DNA of 64,000 nucleotides, taken from Anolis sagrei (Eukaryota; Chordata; Lepidosauria; Squamata; Anolidae). Below, in pieces: positions 32,845 through 48,200 of the stretch. The notes beneath the pieces were generated by a model, which did no database searches, was not told where the DNA came from, and saw only the letters and a program-made list of their open reading frames with translations. The translations under genes were made by a program, and so were the position numbers. Numbering within the stretch: the first letter of the stretch is position 1; every line of letters starts with the position of its first letter. The stretch is taken from assembly GCF_037176765.1 (NCBI RefSeq), contig NC_090022.1:178428117-178492116 (forward strand), read 5' to 3'.

Positions 32845-33410
32845 TTAAAATAAAACCTCAGATTCAATCTGTGTGTGTTTTAGAGAAACAAAATTTGAGA
32901 GCAACTTCAGATCTCTTGAACCACAAGTAATCTGTGTCGAGCAGCCCTAAATAGGTGCTGTTACTTGATTTAAATACATCTATCCATTTTTGTATTAAAG
33001 GGTACATCATGCAAACACATTTTCAACAGGATGAAAGGGATTGGGGGAAGGAAGGTCCTAAAATAAGTCAGAAGGAATTATTTTTAAAAATGTAACATTT
33101 CAAAAGGCAAGTTCTCCACTGTCATATTTTAAAATACAGACTTACATAACTTGTAATTTTAGATCTCGAGAAACCTATACTGTTGCTAAAGAACATAAGA
33201 AGTGTTGTATGAGTCAGAGAAGTAGAAAGCTTTCAATGACTAAGGCTCATCAATAGTAAACAATGGCAAAGCACTCGTGTAATTATATGGCTGTGTTCAC
33301 GGTCACAGAGAACAGACAGAGAAAGCGTCATTTAGCCTTGAGACTTGGACAGAAACCAGCTAAAGGAGCAAACCCCTATGTCTGGCCACTGTTTTTCTTG
33401 GCAGGATTAA
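32845..33410. other. Intron DNA, nothing recognised
   Basis: No repeat family or exon identified. Confidence 0.35.
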
Positions 33411-33419
33411 TTTGCACCC

Positions 33420-35400
33420 AAGAAGCAAATTGGTGTCCCGCAGGGAGCCATTCTTTCTCCTCTGTTGTTTAACATCTACATGCGACCACTTGCTCGACTG
33501 GTGCGAAGCTTTGGGCTTGAATGCCACCAGTACGCTGACGACACTCAGCTCATTCTGAGAATGGAGGGTTGGCCGGATTCCGTACCCGAAAATTTCCATC
33601 TGTGCCTTGAGGACGTTACTGGATGATTGCATGTCAGTAGGTTGAGGGTGAATCCAGCAAAGACGGAGATCCTTTGGCTGGGCCGTCCGGGTGGGAGGGA
33701 GATCCAGCTGCCTACCCTGGATGGCGAGACACTACGTCCGTCATCTTCTGTAAAAAGTCTTGGTGTCTTATTGGATCCTCTGCTCACAATGGAGCCCCAG
33801 GTCTCTGCTGTGAGCAGATCTGCATTTTTCCATCTACGTCAGGCTAGGCGACTGGCTCCCTACTTATCTAGGAACGACCTGGCTACGGTGATCCAGGCGA
33901 CTGTCATCTTGAGGCTTGACTACTGTAACACCCTCTACATTGGCCTTCCTTTGTCAGTGATCCGGAAACTGAAGCTGGTGCAAAATGCGGCGGCTTGTCT
34001 TCTTGCTAGGGTGCCAGCGAGGTGTTATATTACCCCAATTCTCCAACAGCTGCACTGGCTACCGATTGAGCACCGGATCACTTTCAAGGTGCTAGTACTA
34101 ACCTTTAAGGCCTTATATGGTCTGGGGCCAACATACCTGAGGGCCCGCTTATCCCCCTACCAACCCCAGAGATTACTCCGGTCTGAAGATCAAAATCTGC
34201 TTGAAGTCCCTAACATCCGGACCTGTCATTTGTCATCTACTAGGCATAGAGCAGCGTTTCTCAACCTGGGGGTCGGGACCCCTGGAGGGGTCGTGAGGGG
34301 GTGTCAGAGGGGTCACCAAAGACCATCAGAAAACACAGTATTTTCCGTTGGTCATAGGGGTTCTCTATGGGAAGTTCGGCCCAATTCTATTATTGGTGGG
34401 GTTCAGAATGCTCTTTGATTGTAGGTGAACTATAAATCCCAGCAACTACAACTCCCAAATGTCATGGTCTATTTTCCCCCAAACTCCACCAGTGTTCACG
34501 TTTGGGCATATTGAGTATCCATGCCAAATTTGGTCCAGATCCATCATTGTTTGAGTCCACAGTGCTCTCTGGAAGTAGGTGAACTACAACTCCAAAATTC
34601 AAGATCATTGCCCACCAAACCCTTGCAGTATTTTCTGTTGGTCATGGGAGTTCTGTGTGTCAGGACCGGTTAAATTCCATTGTTGGTGGAATTCAGAATG
34701 CTCTTTGATTGTAGGTGAACTATAAATCCCAGGAACTACAACTCCCAAATGACAAAATCAATCCCTCCCAACCCTACCAGTATTCAAATTTGGGTGGATC
34801 AGGTGTTTGTGACAAATTTGGTCCAGTGAATGAAAATATATCCTGCATATATATACATTATGATTCGTAACAGTAGCAAAATTACAGTTATGAAGCAGCA
34901 ACGAAAATAATTTTATGGTTGTGGGTCACCACAACATAAAGAACTGTATTAAGGGGTCACAGCATTAGGAAAGTTGAGAAACACTGCCTTATATGGTCTG
35001 GGGACGGCGTACCTGAGGGCCCACTTATCCCCCTACCAACCCCACAGATTACTCCAGTCTGAAGACCAAAATCTGCTTGCAGTCTCTAACATCCGGACCT
35101 ATCATTTGTCATCTACTAGGCATAGAGCCTTCTCGATCATAGCCCCTTATTTATGGAATGCCTTCCCGGTCGAAACTCGAACCATCTGAGACCTACTTGC
35201 TTTTCGGAAAGCCTGTAAAACTTTTTTTCCCCGGCAAGCTTTTGATGGGTGAGCAATCCGGGCTATGCCTGTTCTCGCTGCCTATTGTTATTGTTATGGT
35301 TATTTTTAAAGCAAATTGTATTGTTTTAATCTGTTCTGTAAACTGCTCCGAGCCAAACTGGGAGTAGCGGTATACAAGATAAATAAATAAATACATAAAT
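33420..35400 (+). mobile_element. L2-clade LINE, 3' half, with a duplicated segment
   Basis: From about 33420 it encodes reverse transcriptase and following domain (GVPQGAILS-like start, YADDTQL-like, then SLGVLLDPLLTMEPQVSAVS, LDYCNTLYIGLPLS, LQLHWLP region, FKVLVLTFKALYGLGPTYLR). It has frame breaks. A hAT element interrupts it at 34252-34986. After it, about 140 bp of L2 (34108-34250) are present a second time (34987-35126) before the element continues to its tail at 35400. Confidence 0.9.
34252..34986. mobile_element. hAT-type element related to 13941-15207
   Basis: Ends CAGCGTTTCTCAACCTGG and GTTGAGAAACACTG. It contains two or three copies of the shared module (34363-34470, 34640-34770). 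No target duplication is visible because the right flank is the duplicated L2 segment. Confidence 0.82.
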
Positions 35401-36225
35401 AAATACATAAATATCCTAGAACAGCCCTCTGTCTGATAAGCTGCAAAAGCCTAGGTGCTGATTTAAATTTGCCCAGCAACTGAGCTCCCTCTTTTGACAT
35501 CACAGGCTAAATTCAGAGGAAATCCAAAACGCTTCCAACTGGTGTAAGTTCAACAGATGATCCGAAGATCCGCAGTGTCCGCCACCAGGTCTGCTCTGAC
35601 GTGCCATGGCAGAGAACGGAAGACTCATGTCCTGCCACTCTGAAAACTTATGAAAAAAATGTGACATCTCAAGTACATTTCATAATCCATACCAAATAAG
35701 CACAAAGAGGTCTTTCTAAATCTGTCCCTCATGTGTTGAGTAACAGCATGATCCTCTTGGTGTTCTGCAAACCAAAGGCACGGGGGAAGGAGAGAGCACA
35801 TGCTGAAGGCATCTCCATTTGTATTTCATTTCTGGAATGGACCTAAACCCTGAAAAACAATAGCAAGCCTGGGAATTTAAATTTCTTAAGATGTGTGTAA
35901 AAATATCAAACCCACATTGCCTCATGGGATAAATACCTGGGCATATGGTAGGCATGCAGAACTAGTAAAAACTCTTGTAATCAACATATGTGCATATTTC
36001 TTATACTGAAGATGTGCTTGTCATATGCTACCTGGCAGACATGCATGTGTGCAGTCTTTCTCAAAAAGGCAGATGCCATTATCGGGGAAGATTTATGAGT
36101 TTCCATAACACAACTCCCTATATTTCTGCGCCTAAGCAGATGGAAGATTTCTCCAAGGTTTTCCACCATGATGGCAGGGAAGTGGCCCTAGGTTTGTGAA
36201 GGATGTGGTAATGAAATGTAAGCCA
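35401..36225. other. Intron DNA, nothing recognised
   Basis: No repeat family or conserved exon identified. Confidence 0.35.
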
Positions 36226-37232
36226 TAGGCTTTCATGGCTGGAATCACTGGGTTGCTGTTTTTCAGGCCATGCTCCAGAAGCATTCTCTGCTGACGTTTC
36301 ACCCACATCTACGGCAGGCATCCTCAAGGCCAGCTAAAACCTCCCAACAAAGGATTCCCTCAGGCAGAAATTCACTGTATCATTGGCCACTTCCGATGCA
36401 ATGGTTTTGAAGACTGTCCAGATAATATATTTATTTATCGTGTCAAGGGCAGACCAACAGTTGCATTGCATTTTTTAACAAACAAACAAAACACAGAGTT
36501 TGATAGTTGATTAAATGTCCTTTGACCAGTACCTGGCCACTTGGAGTGCCTCTGGTGTTGCTGCAAGAAGGTCCTCCATTGTGCATGTGGCAGGGCTCAG
36601 GTTGCATTGCAGCAGGTCTGTAGTTTTCTCTTCTTCACACTCGCATGTCGTGGATTCCACTTTGTAGCCCCATTTCTTGAGGTTGGCTCTGCATCTCGTG
36701 GTACCAGAGCTCAGTCTGTTCAGCGCCTTCCAAGTCGCCCAGTTTTCTCTCATTTGATATCAGCCATTGGTTGAGGTTCTGGGTTTGAGCCTGCCACTTT
36801 TGGACTCTCGCTTGCTGAGGTGTTCCAGCGAGTGTCTCTGTAGATCTTAGAAAACTATTTCTTGATTTAAGTTGTTGACGTGCTGGCTGACATCCAAACA
36901 GGGGATGAGCTGGAGATGTCACTGTCCAGATGGCAGTGATGAAGAAAACTGTACAGCAAATCCCTTGTTATGCAGAAAGCAGCCAGGCTTTGAAGCTGCA
37001 AGGCTATTCAATGCTAATCAAGGTGGACAATTGCAACATTCACACTTGCCTCTAACAAACAAAGAGTTTTTTTCTCCCACCCTGGACATTCCAAAGATAT
37101 ATAAACCTGATTTGCCTAGTTTCCAACAGACCTCACAACTTCTGAGGATGCCTGCAATAGATGGGGATGAAACGTCAGGAGAGAATGCTTCTGGATCATG
37201 GCCAGACAGCTTGGAAAACTCACAGCCACCAA
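36226..37232. mobile_element. Inverted Penelope-like element enclosing a LINE fragment
   Basis: The left end is a reversed Penelope-like 3' region, the right end a forward one (to GAAAACTCACAGCC). The flanking repeat GAAATGTAAGCC (36214-36225 and 37233-37244 approx.) is a 12 bp target duplication of the whole unit. Inside, on the minus strand 36930-36510, is a LINE C-terminal fragment (TTRCRANLKKWGYKVESTTC, a Cys-rich end). Confidence 0.7.
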
Positions 37233-37550
37233 GAAATGTAAGCCGTTAAGACTTTGTGTCCTAAGCAACATATTGCCACCTAACAGTGAAAGACCAGCCT
37301 AATAGTTCTGGAGAGGATTATCTCCACTTTATGAACGGGTCACAGCATGTACAGACTCAAGAATGGTACATAATAGTTGAAGAGCTATCCGCACTAAAGA
37401 AATTACAGATCATCAAGATTTATATACAGTCTAAACATCCCTTAACAATGATCCCCAAATTTGAAATACTCTTCATGCACATATTTTTAAAAGATATTAT
37501 ATATGAAGTTTTTTTCAGGCTATGTACATAAAGTGTGCATGGAACACCAA

Positions 37551-38418
37551 TTACTGTATATACTCGAGTATAAGCCAAGTTTTTCAACCCTTGTTTTAGG
37601 CTGAAAAAGCCCCCTTCGGCTTATACTCGAGTCAAGGTGATTTATTATTTTGCTCTGTCATTACTATTAGTTTTATTACATTTATTATTTTACTCTATTT
37701 ATGACTATTATTATTTTACTTTATTGTTATCGTTACATTTATTATTTTATTTTATAATTGTTATCATTACATTTATTATTGTACTCTATTTATGATTGCT
37801 ATTATTACATTTATTATTTTACTGTCTTTATTATTATTGGAAGGATACGTAAGAACATTTACATTGAAGAGGGTTAGGGCAGTCTTATCTTAAATTGCAG
37901 AGTCCCCGGTGGCACAGTGGGTTAAACCCCTGTGCCGGCAGGACTGAAGACCGACAGGTCGCAGGTTTTGCATATATGTGCATATATGCAAAATCCGGGG
38001 AGAGGTGGATGAGTTTCCTCTATCAGCTCCAGCTCCTCATGCGGGGACATGAGAGAAGCCTCCCAAAGGATGATAAAAAAATCAAAACATCCAGGCTTCC
38101 CCTGGGCAACGTCCTTGCAGATGGCCAATTCTCTCACACCAGAAGCGACTTGCAGTTTCTCAGGTCGCTCCTGACACAACAAAAAAATAATCTTAAATTA
38201 CAATTTTATATAAATATTCAAAACCATTTAACCTACTGATGCCTCAATTAATGTAATGTTATTGGTATCTATTTTCATTTTGAAATGTGCCAGTAGCTGC
38301 TGAATTTCCCATTCTCGGCTTATACTCGAGTCAATCCGTTTTCCCAGTTTTGGGGGGGTAAAATTAAGTGGTTCGGCTTATATTCGGGTCGGCTTATGCT
38401 CGAGTATATGCGGTAATT
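37551..38418. mobile_element. Inverted-repeat DNA element with ACTCGAGTATAAGCC ends
   Basis: Outer ends TACTGTATATACTCGAGTAT and, on the other strand, TACCGCATATACTCGAGCAT. A second inner inverted pair (GGCTTATACTCGAGTCAA) lies at 37617 and 38315. The centre is rich in TTTATTATT. A type B SINE is inserted at 37901-38187. Confidence 0.7.
37901..38187 (+). mobile_element. tRNA-derived SINE (type B)
   Basis: AGTCCCCGGTGGCACAGTGG head to CGCTCCTGACACAACAAAAA tail. A short internal TGCATATATG duplication is present near 37970. Confidence 0.85.
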
Positions 38419-38852
38419 TTGTGTTTAAACTTGGGACCCCATTTCCAAGATATCTCATTATGTGCATATATGCAAAATACTTCTTGTCCTAACTATTTCA
38501 GATAAGGGATACTCAGTCTGTACTATATTGCACTTGAACAAAAGCATTTATTGTATCCGTTTTGGAAAATGGAGGAGGTGGCACTGAGAGCCCATGAGTC
38601 CTACCAACTTTTCTTTAGAACCAGTCCAAAAACTCTGGAAAATTATATATCACAGGTTTCAAGGGGTTGTTTCCCTTCCAAATAAAATTGAGGAAAACCT
38701 TACGTCTAACCTACCCAAAAAAACTGGTCAAAGAAAATTAATTCAAGAAGTTCTACAAGAGATAAAGAGAAGTACAAGGTGTTCTTTGTTTTTATCTTCT
38801 CTCCTTGATGTGTTTTTCCTTCTTTTCTGTTCTCCTCTGCAGATCTATCACA

Positions 38853-42907
<4,055 letters not shown>

Positions 42908-43387
42908 TGAAGTCTGCAACTACAAAAAACACATGTCTTCTAAGTGTTGAAGATGGATATTTGATAATGGCCAAAGACTCTACTATGGACATTAGCTGGA
43001 AATGAACACAAATCTCATTATAGCTCATGGATAAGGCAAAAGCACAGTGGGGAACAGGAAGAACCTACCTTGTTACTGCATGACTATAGGAAAGATCAAG
43101 CAATCTTGAGATTGGAAAGCAGCTTACAGATTGGCCTTTGGCTGCCTTTTCCTTAAGGACTGCTACTCTTGGATACAGGCAGTGGAATAGGAGATCTCCC
43201 AGCCTTATGAGAGGAAATTAGCAGCACTGAGGCATCTGTTCAGAGGTTTCCTGATGCAATGCACCTAATGGTTCTTTTCCTTCTCACCTTATTACTTATT
43301 CTCACATTTAAGCAGATATTCAAGGACTGGGGCCAAAGAGCTCAACTGTATTTACACTAGCGTACATGGATTACACAAAATATTTTA

Positions 43388-44025
43388 CACATGAGCCAAC
43401 AATGTGATGTGGCGGCAAAAAAAGCCAATGGGATTTTGGCCTGCATCAATAGGAGCATAGTGTCTAGATCTAGGGAAGTAATGCTACCCCTCTATTCTGC
43501 TTTGGTTAGACCACATCTGGAATACTGTGTCCAATTCTGGGCACCACAACTGAAGAGAGATGTTGACAAGCTGGAATGTGTCCAGAGGAGGGCGACTCAA
43601 ATGATCAAGGGTCTGGAGAACAAGCCCTATGAGGAGTGGCTTAAGGAGCTGGGCATGTTTAGCCTGAAGAGGAGAAGGCTGAGAGGAGATATGATAGCCA
43701 TGTATAAATATGTGAGAGGAAGTCACAGGGAGGAGGGAGCAAGCTTGTTTTCTGCTTCCCTGGAGACTAGGATGCAAAACGACGGCTTCAAACTACAAGA
43801 AAGGCGATTCCATCAGAACATGAGGAAGAACTTCCTGACTGTGAGAGCTGTTCAGCAGTGGAACTCTCTGCCCCGGAGTGTGGTGGAGGCTCCTTCTTTG
43901 GAAGCTTTTAAACAGAGGCTGGATGGCCATCTGTCAGGGGTGCTTTGAATGCAATATTCCTGCTTCTTGGCAGGGGGTTGGACTGGATGGCCCATGAGGT
44001 CTATTCCGACTCTATGATTCTATTA
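43388..44025 (+). mobile_element. CR1 LINE, 3' end with a long open frame
   Basis: 186 codons open (MSQQCDVAAKKANGILACIN .. LDGHLSGVL), the C-terminal end of the CR1 reverse transcriptase, followed by the CR1 tail. It is 5' truncated. The open frame suggests a fairly young copy. It lies inside the 3' UTR of the TAFA-like gene. Confidence 0.93.
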
Positions 44026-44443
44026 CACAAAATATTTTTGAATAATCCTGAAAGATAAGCAACCCAAAGGACAGGGAAATCAAGCCTGATGTGCCAGGTT
44101 TGGTTTTTATATCAAGCCAGTCTGCATTCTCATTTTAATGTATCACAGCAAATGTATTTTAAAAAGGAAGTACATGATGGATATATATACACCATGTTTG
44201 TAGCCCTTTGTATTGATGATATGGATGCCTGGGCCTCTCAGGGGCAGCCTGGCATACATGTGGGGGCTCACATAAATCTGGTTTACCCAACAGTTTTGGG
44301 TCATTCTACCTCCACAACTAGAAGGCTGCTTCAACAGACTGTATAAAAACTTTGGGATGATATGAATCTCTCTTTCCGGCCCTTCAAGTCATCTTGTTTC
44401 ATAACTTTAAAGATGCTGCAAATGTATGCACTTGTGCTTTCAC

Positions 44444-44449
44444 AATAAA
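44444..44449 (+). terminator. Candidate poly(A) signal of the TAFA-like gene
   Basis: AATAAA in a CACAATAAATCTTGG context, 1.5 kb past the stop (about 0.9 kb without the CR1 insertion). TIMM17B ends at 45220 on the other strand, so the two genes converge. Confidence 0.55.
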
Positions 44450-45219
44450 TCTTGGCTGCAAGATATATTTACTCTAAATGGAGGACAACCTGCCAGCAAT
44501 GTTCTTGTTGGGATCTGCCAACATTTTGCAGAATCAAGCAGGGCCCGGGGGGGGGGGGGTTACTGATCACCCGATACGAAAGGCTTCACAATATGGCAGC
44601 AGGGCTACATTTTGGCTTAGTTACCTCAGAAATCATGGATTCTAATCAGGAGGGGCCTGCAACAAGCTATGGATCTCTTTGAACTGCAGGTTCTTGCTGT
44701 GTCACCAGATACAAGCTCGGAGCACGCATTAATGCCCTTACTTACCTACAAGACCTGGGAAAGAAAGGCACAGACTGTTCTTCCTACAGATTTTTGAAAA
44801 TCCGCAAGGGAAGGACTCTCCAATGTACTCAGAAGAAAGAAGCACAAACATGCCTACACACAAGGTAGCCCTTTTAAAAGTTCTTTGTTACAGTCAATGA
44901 ACCATTACCATACTCTGGGACTTACAAGATGAGAAATTATTTGGGAATCGTTGCTGGGTAAGTTCTTGCATAGAACTGATCATGAGGTGCATCGCTTCAC
45001 TGGCCCAAGATGTTCCCTAACCCCAGAGAGGTAGATATTTCATAAATCCTCTAATCCTTTCCCCTGCTTCTTCTCTCCTAAGGAAAATTCTAGGAAGCAC
45101 ATCCATTGCGGGCTTTGTTTGCTTGTTTCTGCTGCTGGGTGAAAGTCTCAAGGAATTTCGAGGGGAAAATCCTGTTCAGTCCCTGCAAACTTCAGAAAGA
45201 TCCTCGATTCACAACTGCT

Positions 45220-48200
45220 TCACTGATAGTGTCCATAGCCTGGATATCCTGTTGGCGGTGAGCCGTCCTTGGGAGGCAGCTGGCTGGGATCTTCTCCAAA
45301 GGGGTTGGCTGAAAAGTGAAGGTGAAAGACTGGTGAGTGGCAAGCAAAAGAGGTCAGGCAGCTCAAGACAGGGCATTCGGGATCAGAACTCTCTTCCCAA
45401 TTTCTATTGGGAAGAGAGTGGTGAGGATTTAGATGAGGCTGACTCAATAACAAATTTATTTATTTATTTATTTCGAGTATTTCTACCCTGCCCTTCTCAA
45501 CCTCCAAGGGGGCACTCAGGGCGGCTTACAATCTGCACAATTCGATGCCACATTCAACAAAGTAAAAATATAACAATTATAAATAGTTAAAACATTCAAA
45601 TAATACAATAACAACTAAAAAGAAAAGCCAATCTACTGGCCAACGTTCACCAAGTTCTAAAATCCGTAAGTTCATTCAACATTATCATTGTCATTATCAT
45701 AATCCTTTCCAAACTCTGGTCGCCATTGCCTTGTCGGTCTGCCAGATTACCCATATCCATGTTTTCAACTTCTTTCTGAAGGAGAGGAGGGATGTCGATG
45801 ACCTAATTTTCCCGGGGAGTGAATTCCACAGGCGAGGGGCCACCACCGAGAAGTCCCTGTCCCTCGTCCTCACCAGTCTCACTTGTGATAAAGATGGGGC
45901 CGAGAGCAGGGCCTCCCCAGAAGATCTTAAACTCCGAGATGGGACGTAGAAGGAGATATGTTCGGACAGGTACGCTGGGCCGGAGCCGTATAGGGTTTTA
46001 TAGGTCAAGACCAGCACTTTGAATTGTGCTCGGAACTGGATCGGCAGCCAGTGGAGCTGACATAGCAGAGGGGTGGTGAGCCCCCTGTATGATGCTCCAG
46101 TGAGTAATCTAGCTGCTGCCCGCTGGACTAACTGAAGTTTCCGAACAGTCTTCAAAGGCAACCCCAGGTAGAGCGCATTGCAGTAATCTATTCGGGATGT
46201 AACAAGAGCGTGGACCACTGTGGCCAGATCAGGCTTCTGGCACACAAAGATATGAGAAAGCCCAACTTTTGAATTTTCTTGCTACAAAACAGGTTGAAAT
46301 TTACACCTCTAAAAGGAAAGGGGGAAAGGTGTCAGACGCTGTGGGAAGGCAGTGCAGTGTGAATATAATCACTACCAAAGTGCCAGTCACTTTGAGAAGG
46401 GGCTTGGATGAGGAAGGTGCACACATTGCATAATGAGGTGGGGAGAAGAGAAACTTCTGGAAGTTCTTTCTATTCCTCTCTGCTCATATGAGGAAACGGT
46501 GACTTTTCCCTTACAAGATATTGAAGGATGGAATATAAAGGAATATGTTTTGTCCCTAACAATATCCTTTTTGCCCCTGACAACATCAGTTAACTGGCAT
46601 AAAATTTGCTTTTCCCAGCTGAGATCCAGAATTCCTCTTCTATATTTTAATCCACCAAACCCAATGCAAGCTACTGAGAACTAAGCCCCACATGCGATAG
46701 AGAACCAAACCCCACCTGCAAATGCAATACAATCCTGGCAATAGCCTTTCATTAAACAAGGCAGAAAAGCTGAACACTGCCCCACAGCAGGATCCTTCTG
46801 ATTTCTCAGCCACTCCCTCTGTGACAAATTAATCTAATCACGACAATTTTAATTTTACATAAAATATGTTTTAAGGGGGTTTAAGATCAGGGATGCTTTG
46901 CTTGTGGGTTCTCGTTTTGACATAGGTTGGGCTACTTAATCCTTGAGCTCCCCTCCATCATTTTATGATTTTAATCCACATACTAGCCATCCCCTGCCAC
47001 GCGTTGCTGTGGTCCACATGGGGGTTTTGTGTAGGAGGTTTGGCCCAATTCTATCGTTGGTGGGATTCAGAATGCTCTGTGATTGTAGGTGAACTATAAA
47101 TCCCAGCAACAACAACTCCTGAATGTCAAGATTCTATTTTCCCCAAACTCTAACAGTATTCACATTTGGGCATATTGAGTATTTGTGTAGAATTTGGTCC
47201 AGATCCACCAAACCCTTCCAGTATTTTCTTTTGGTCATGGGAGTGCTGTGTGCCAAGACTGGTTCAATTCCATCATTGCTGGAGTTCAGAATGCTCTTTG
47301 ATTGTAGGTGAATTATAACTCCCAGCAACTACAACTCCCAAGTGTCAAGGTTATTTCCCCCAAACTCCACCAGTGTTCACATTTGGGCATACTGAGTATT
47401 TGTGCAAAGTTTGGTCCAGATCTATCATTGTTTGAGTCCACAGTGATCTCTGGATGAAGGTGAACTACAACTCCAAAACCAAAGGACACTGCCCCCCAAA
47501 CCCTTCCAGCATTTTCTGTTGGTCATGGGAGAACTGTGTGCCGAGTTTGGTTCAATTCCATCATTGGTGAGTTGAGAATGCTCTTTGATTGTAGGTGAGC
47601 TATAAATCCCAGCAACTACAACTCCCAAATGACAAAATCTTTTTTTTTTAGTGAAGGGCATACATTGGGTTGTTAGGTGTATTGTGTCCAAATTTGGTGC
47701 CAATTCGTCCAGTGGTTTTTGAGTTCTGTTAATCCCACAAACGAACATTACATTTTTATTTATATAGATAATCATCATTTTGGGATACAGACAACAGGAA
47801 ATGACAGGAGGTTCTTGTGAGGATGTCTGCGCCCAGCAAAAAAGTCATCCAAATACATTTTTTAGGAGGATCTGAAGTTCCCTATTATTTGATTTTGCAT
47901 CTCATTTCTCCAACACTTACGATTCTGGAACTGCTGGGCTGTGTACCTCGTCAGCAAAATCCCGACGCCTTCTATCAGAGCAAGCAAGATGCCTCCCATC
48001 ATGGCTGACCCGACCATGGCCAGGGGCCCACCTGAGAGGAACCATAACTTGTTACAAAACCCTGTTTGAGACTCAGATCACTTAATCATGAGGGGAAAGG
48101 GCTGGGGGCTACATTTCCAGGGTCAAGGACCATCACTTACTCCGAGATGCTAACACAGCCCCAGTGAGTGCTCCGCTGGTGATGGAGTTCCAAGGATCCT

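Noticed and set aside
33627-34418. 263-residue open frame
   Set aside because: L2-clade LINE protein fused to hAT sequence, not a host gene.
44690-44880. Possible extra exon between the TAFA-like gene and TIMM17B
   Set aside because: Some single-copy sequence and AG/GT dinucleotides are present, but no frame resembles a known protein and neither gene model needs it.
45123-45590. 155-residue plus-strand frame with a hydrophobic start
   Set aside because: Antisense of the last TIMM17B exon and its UTR plus an L2 tail.
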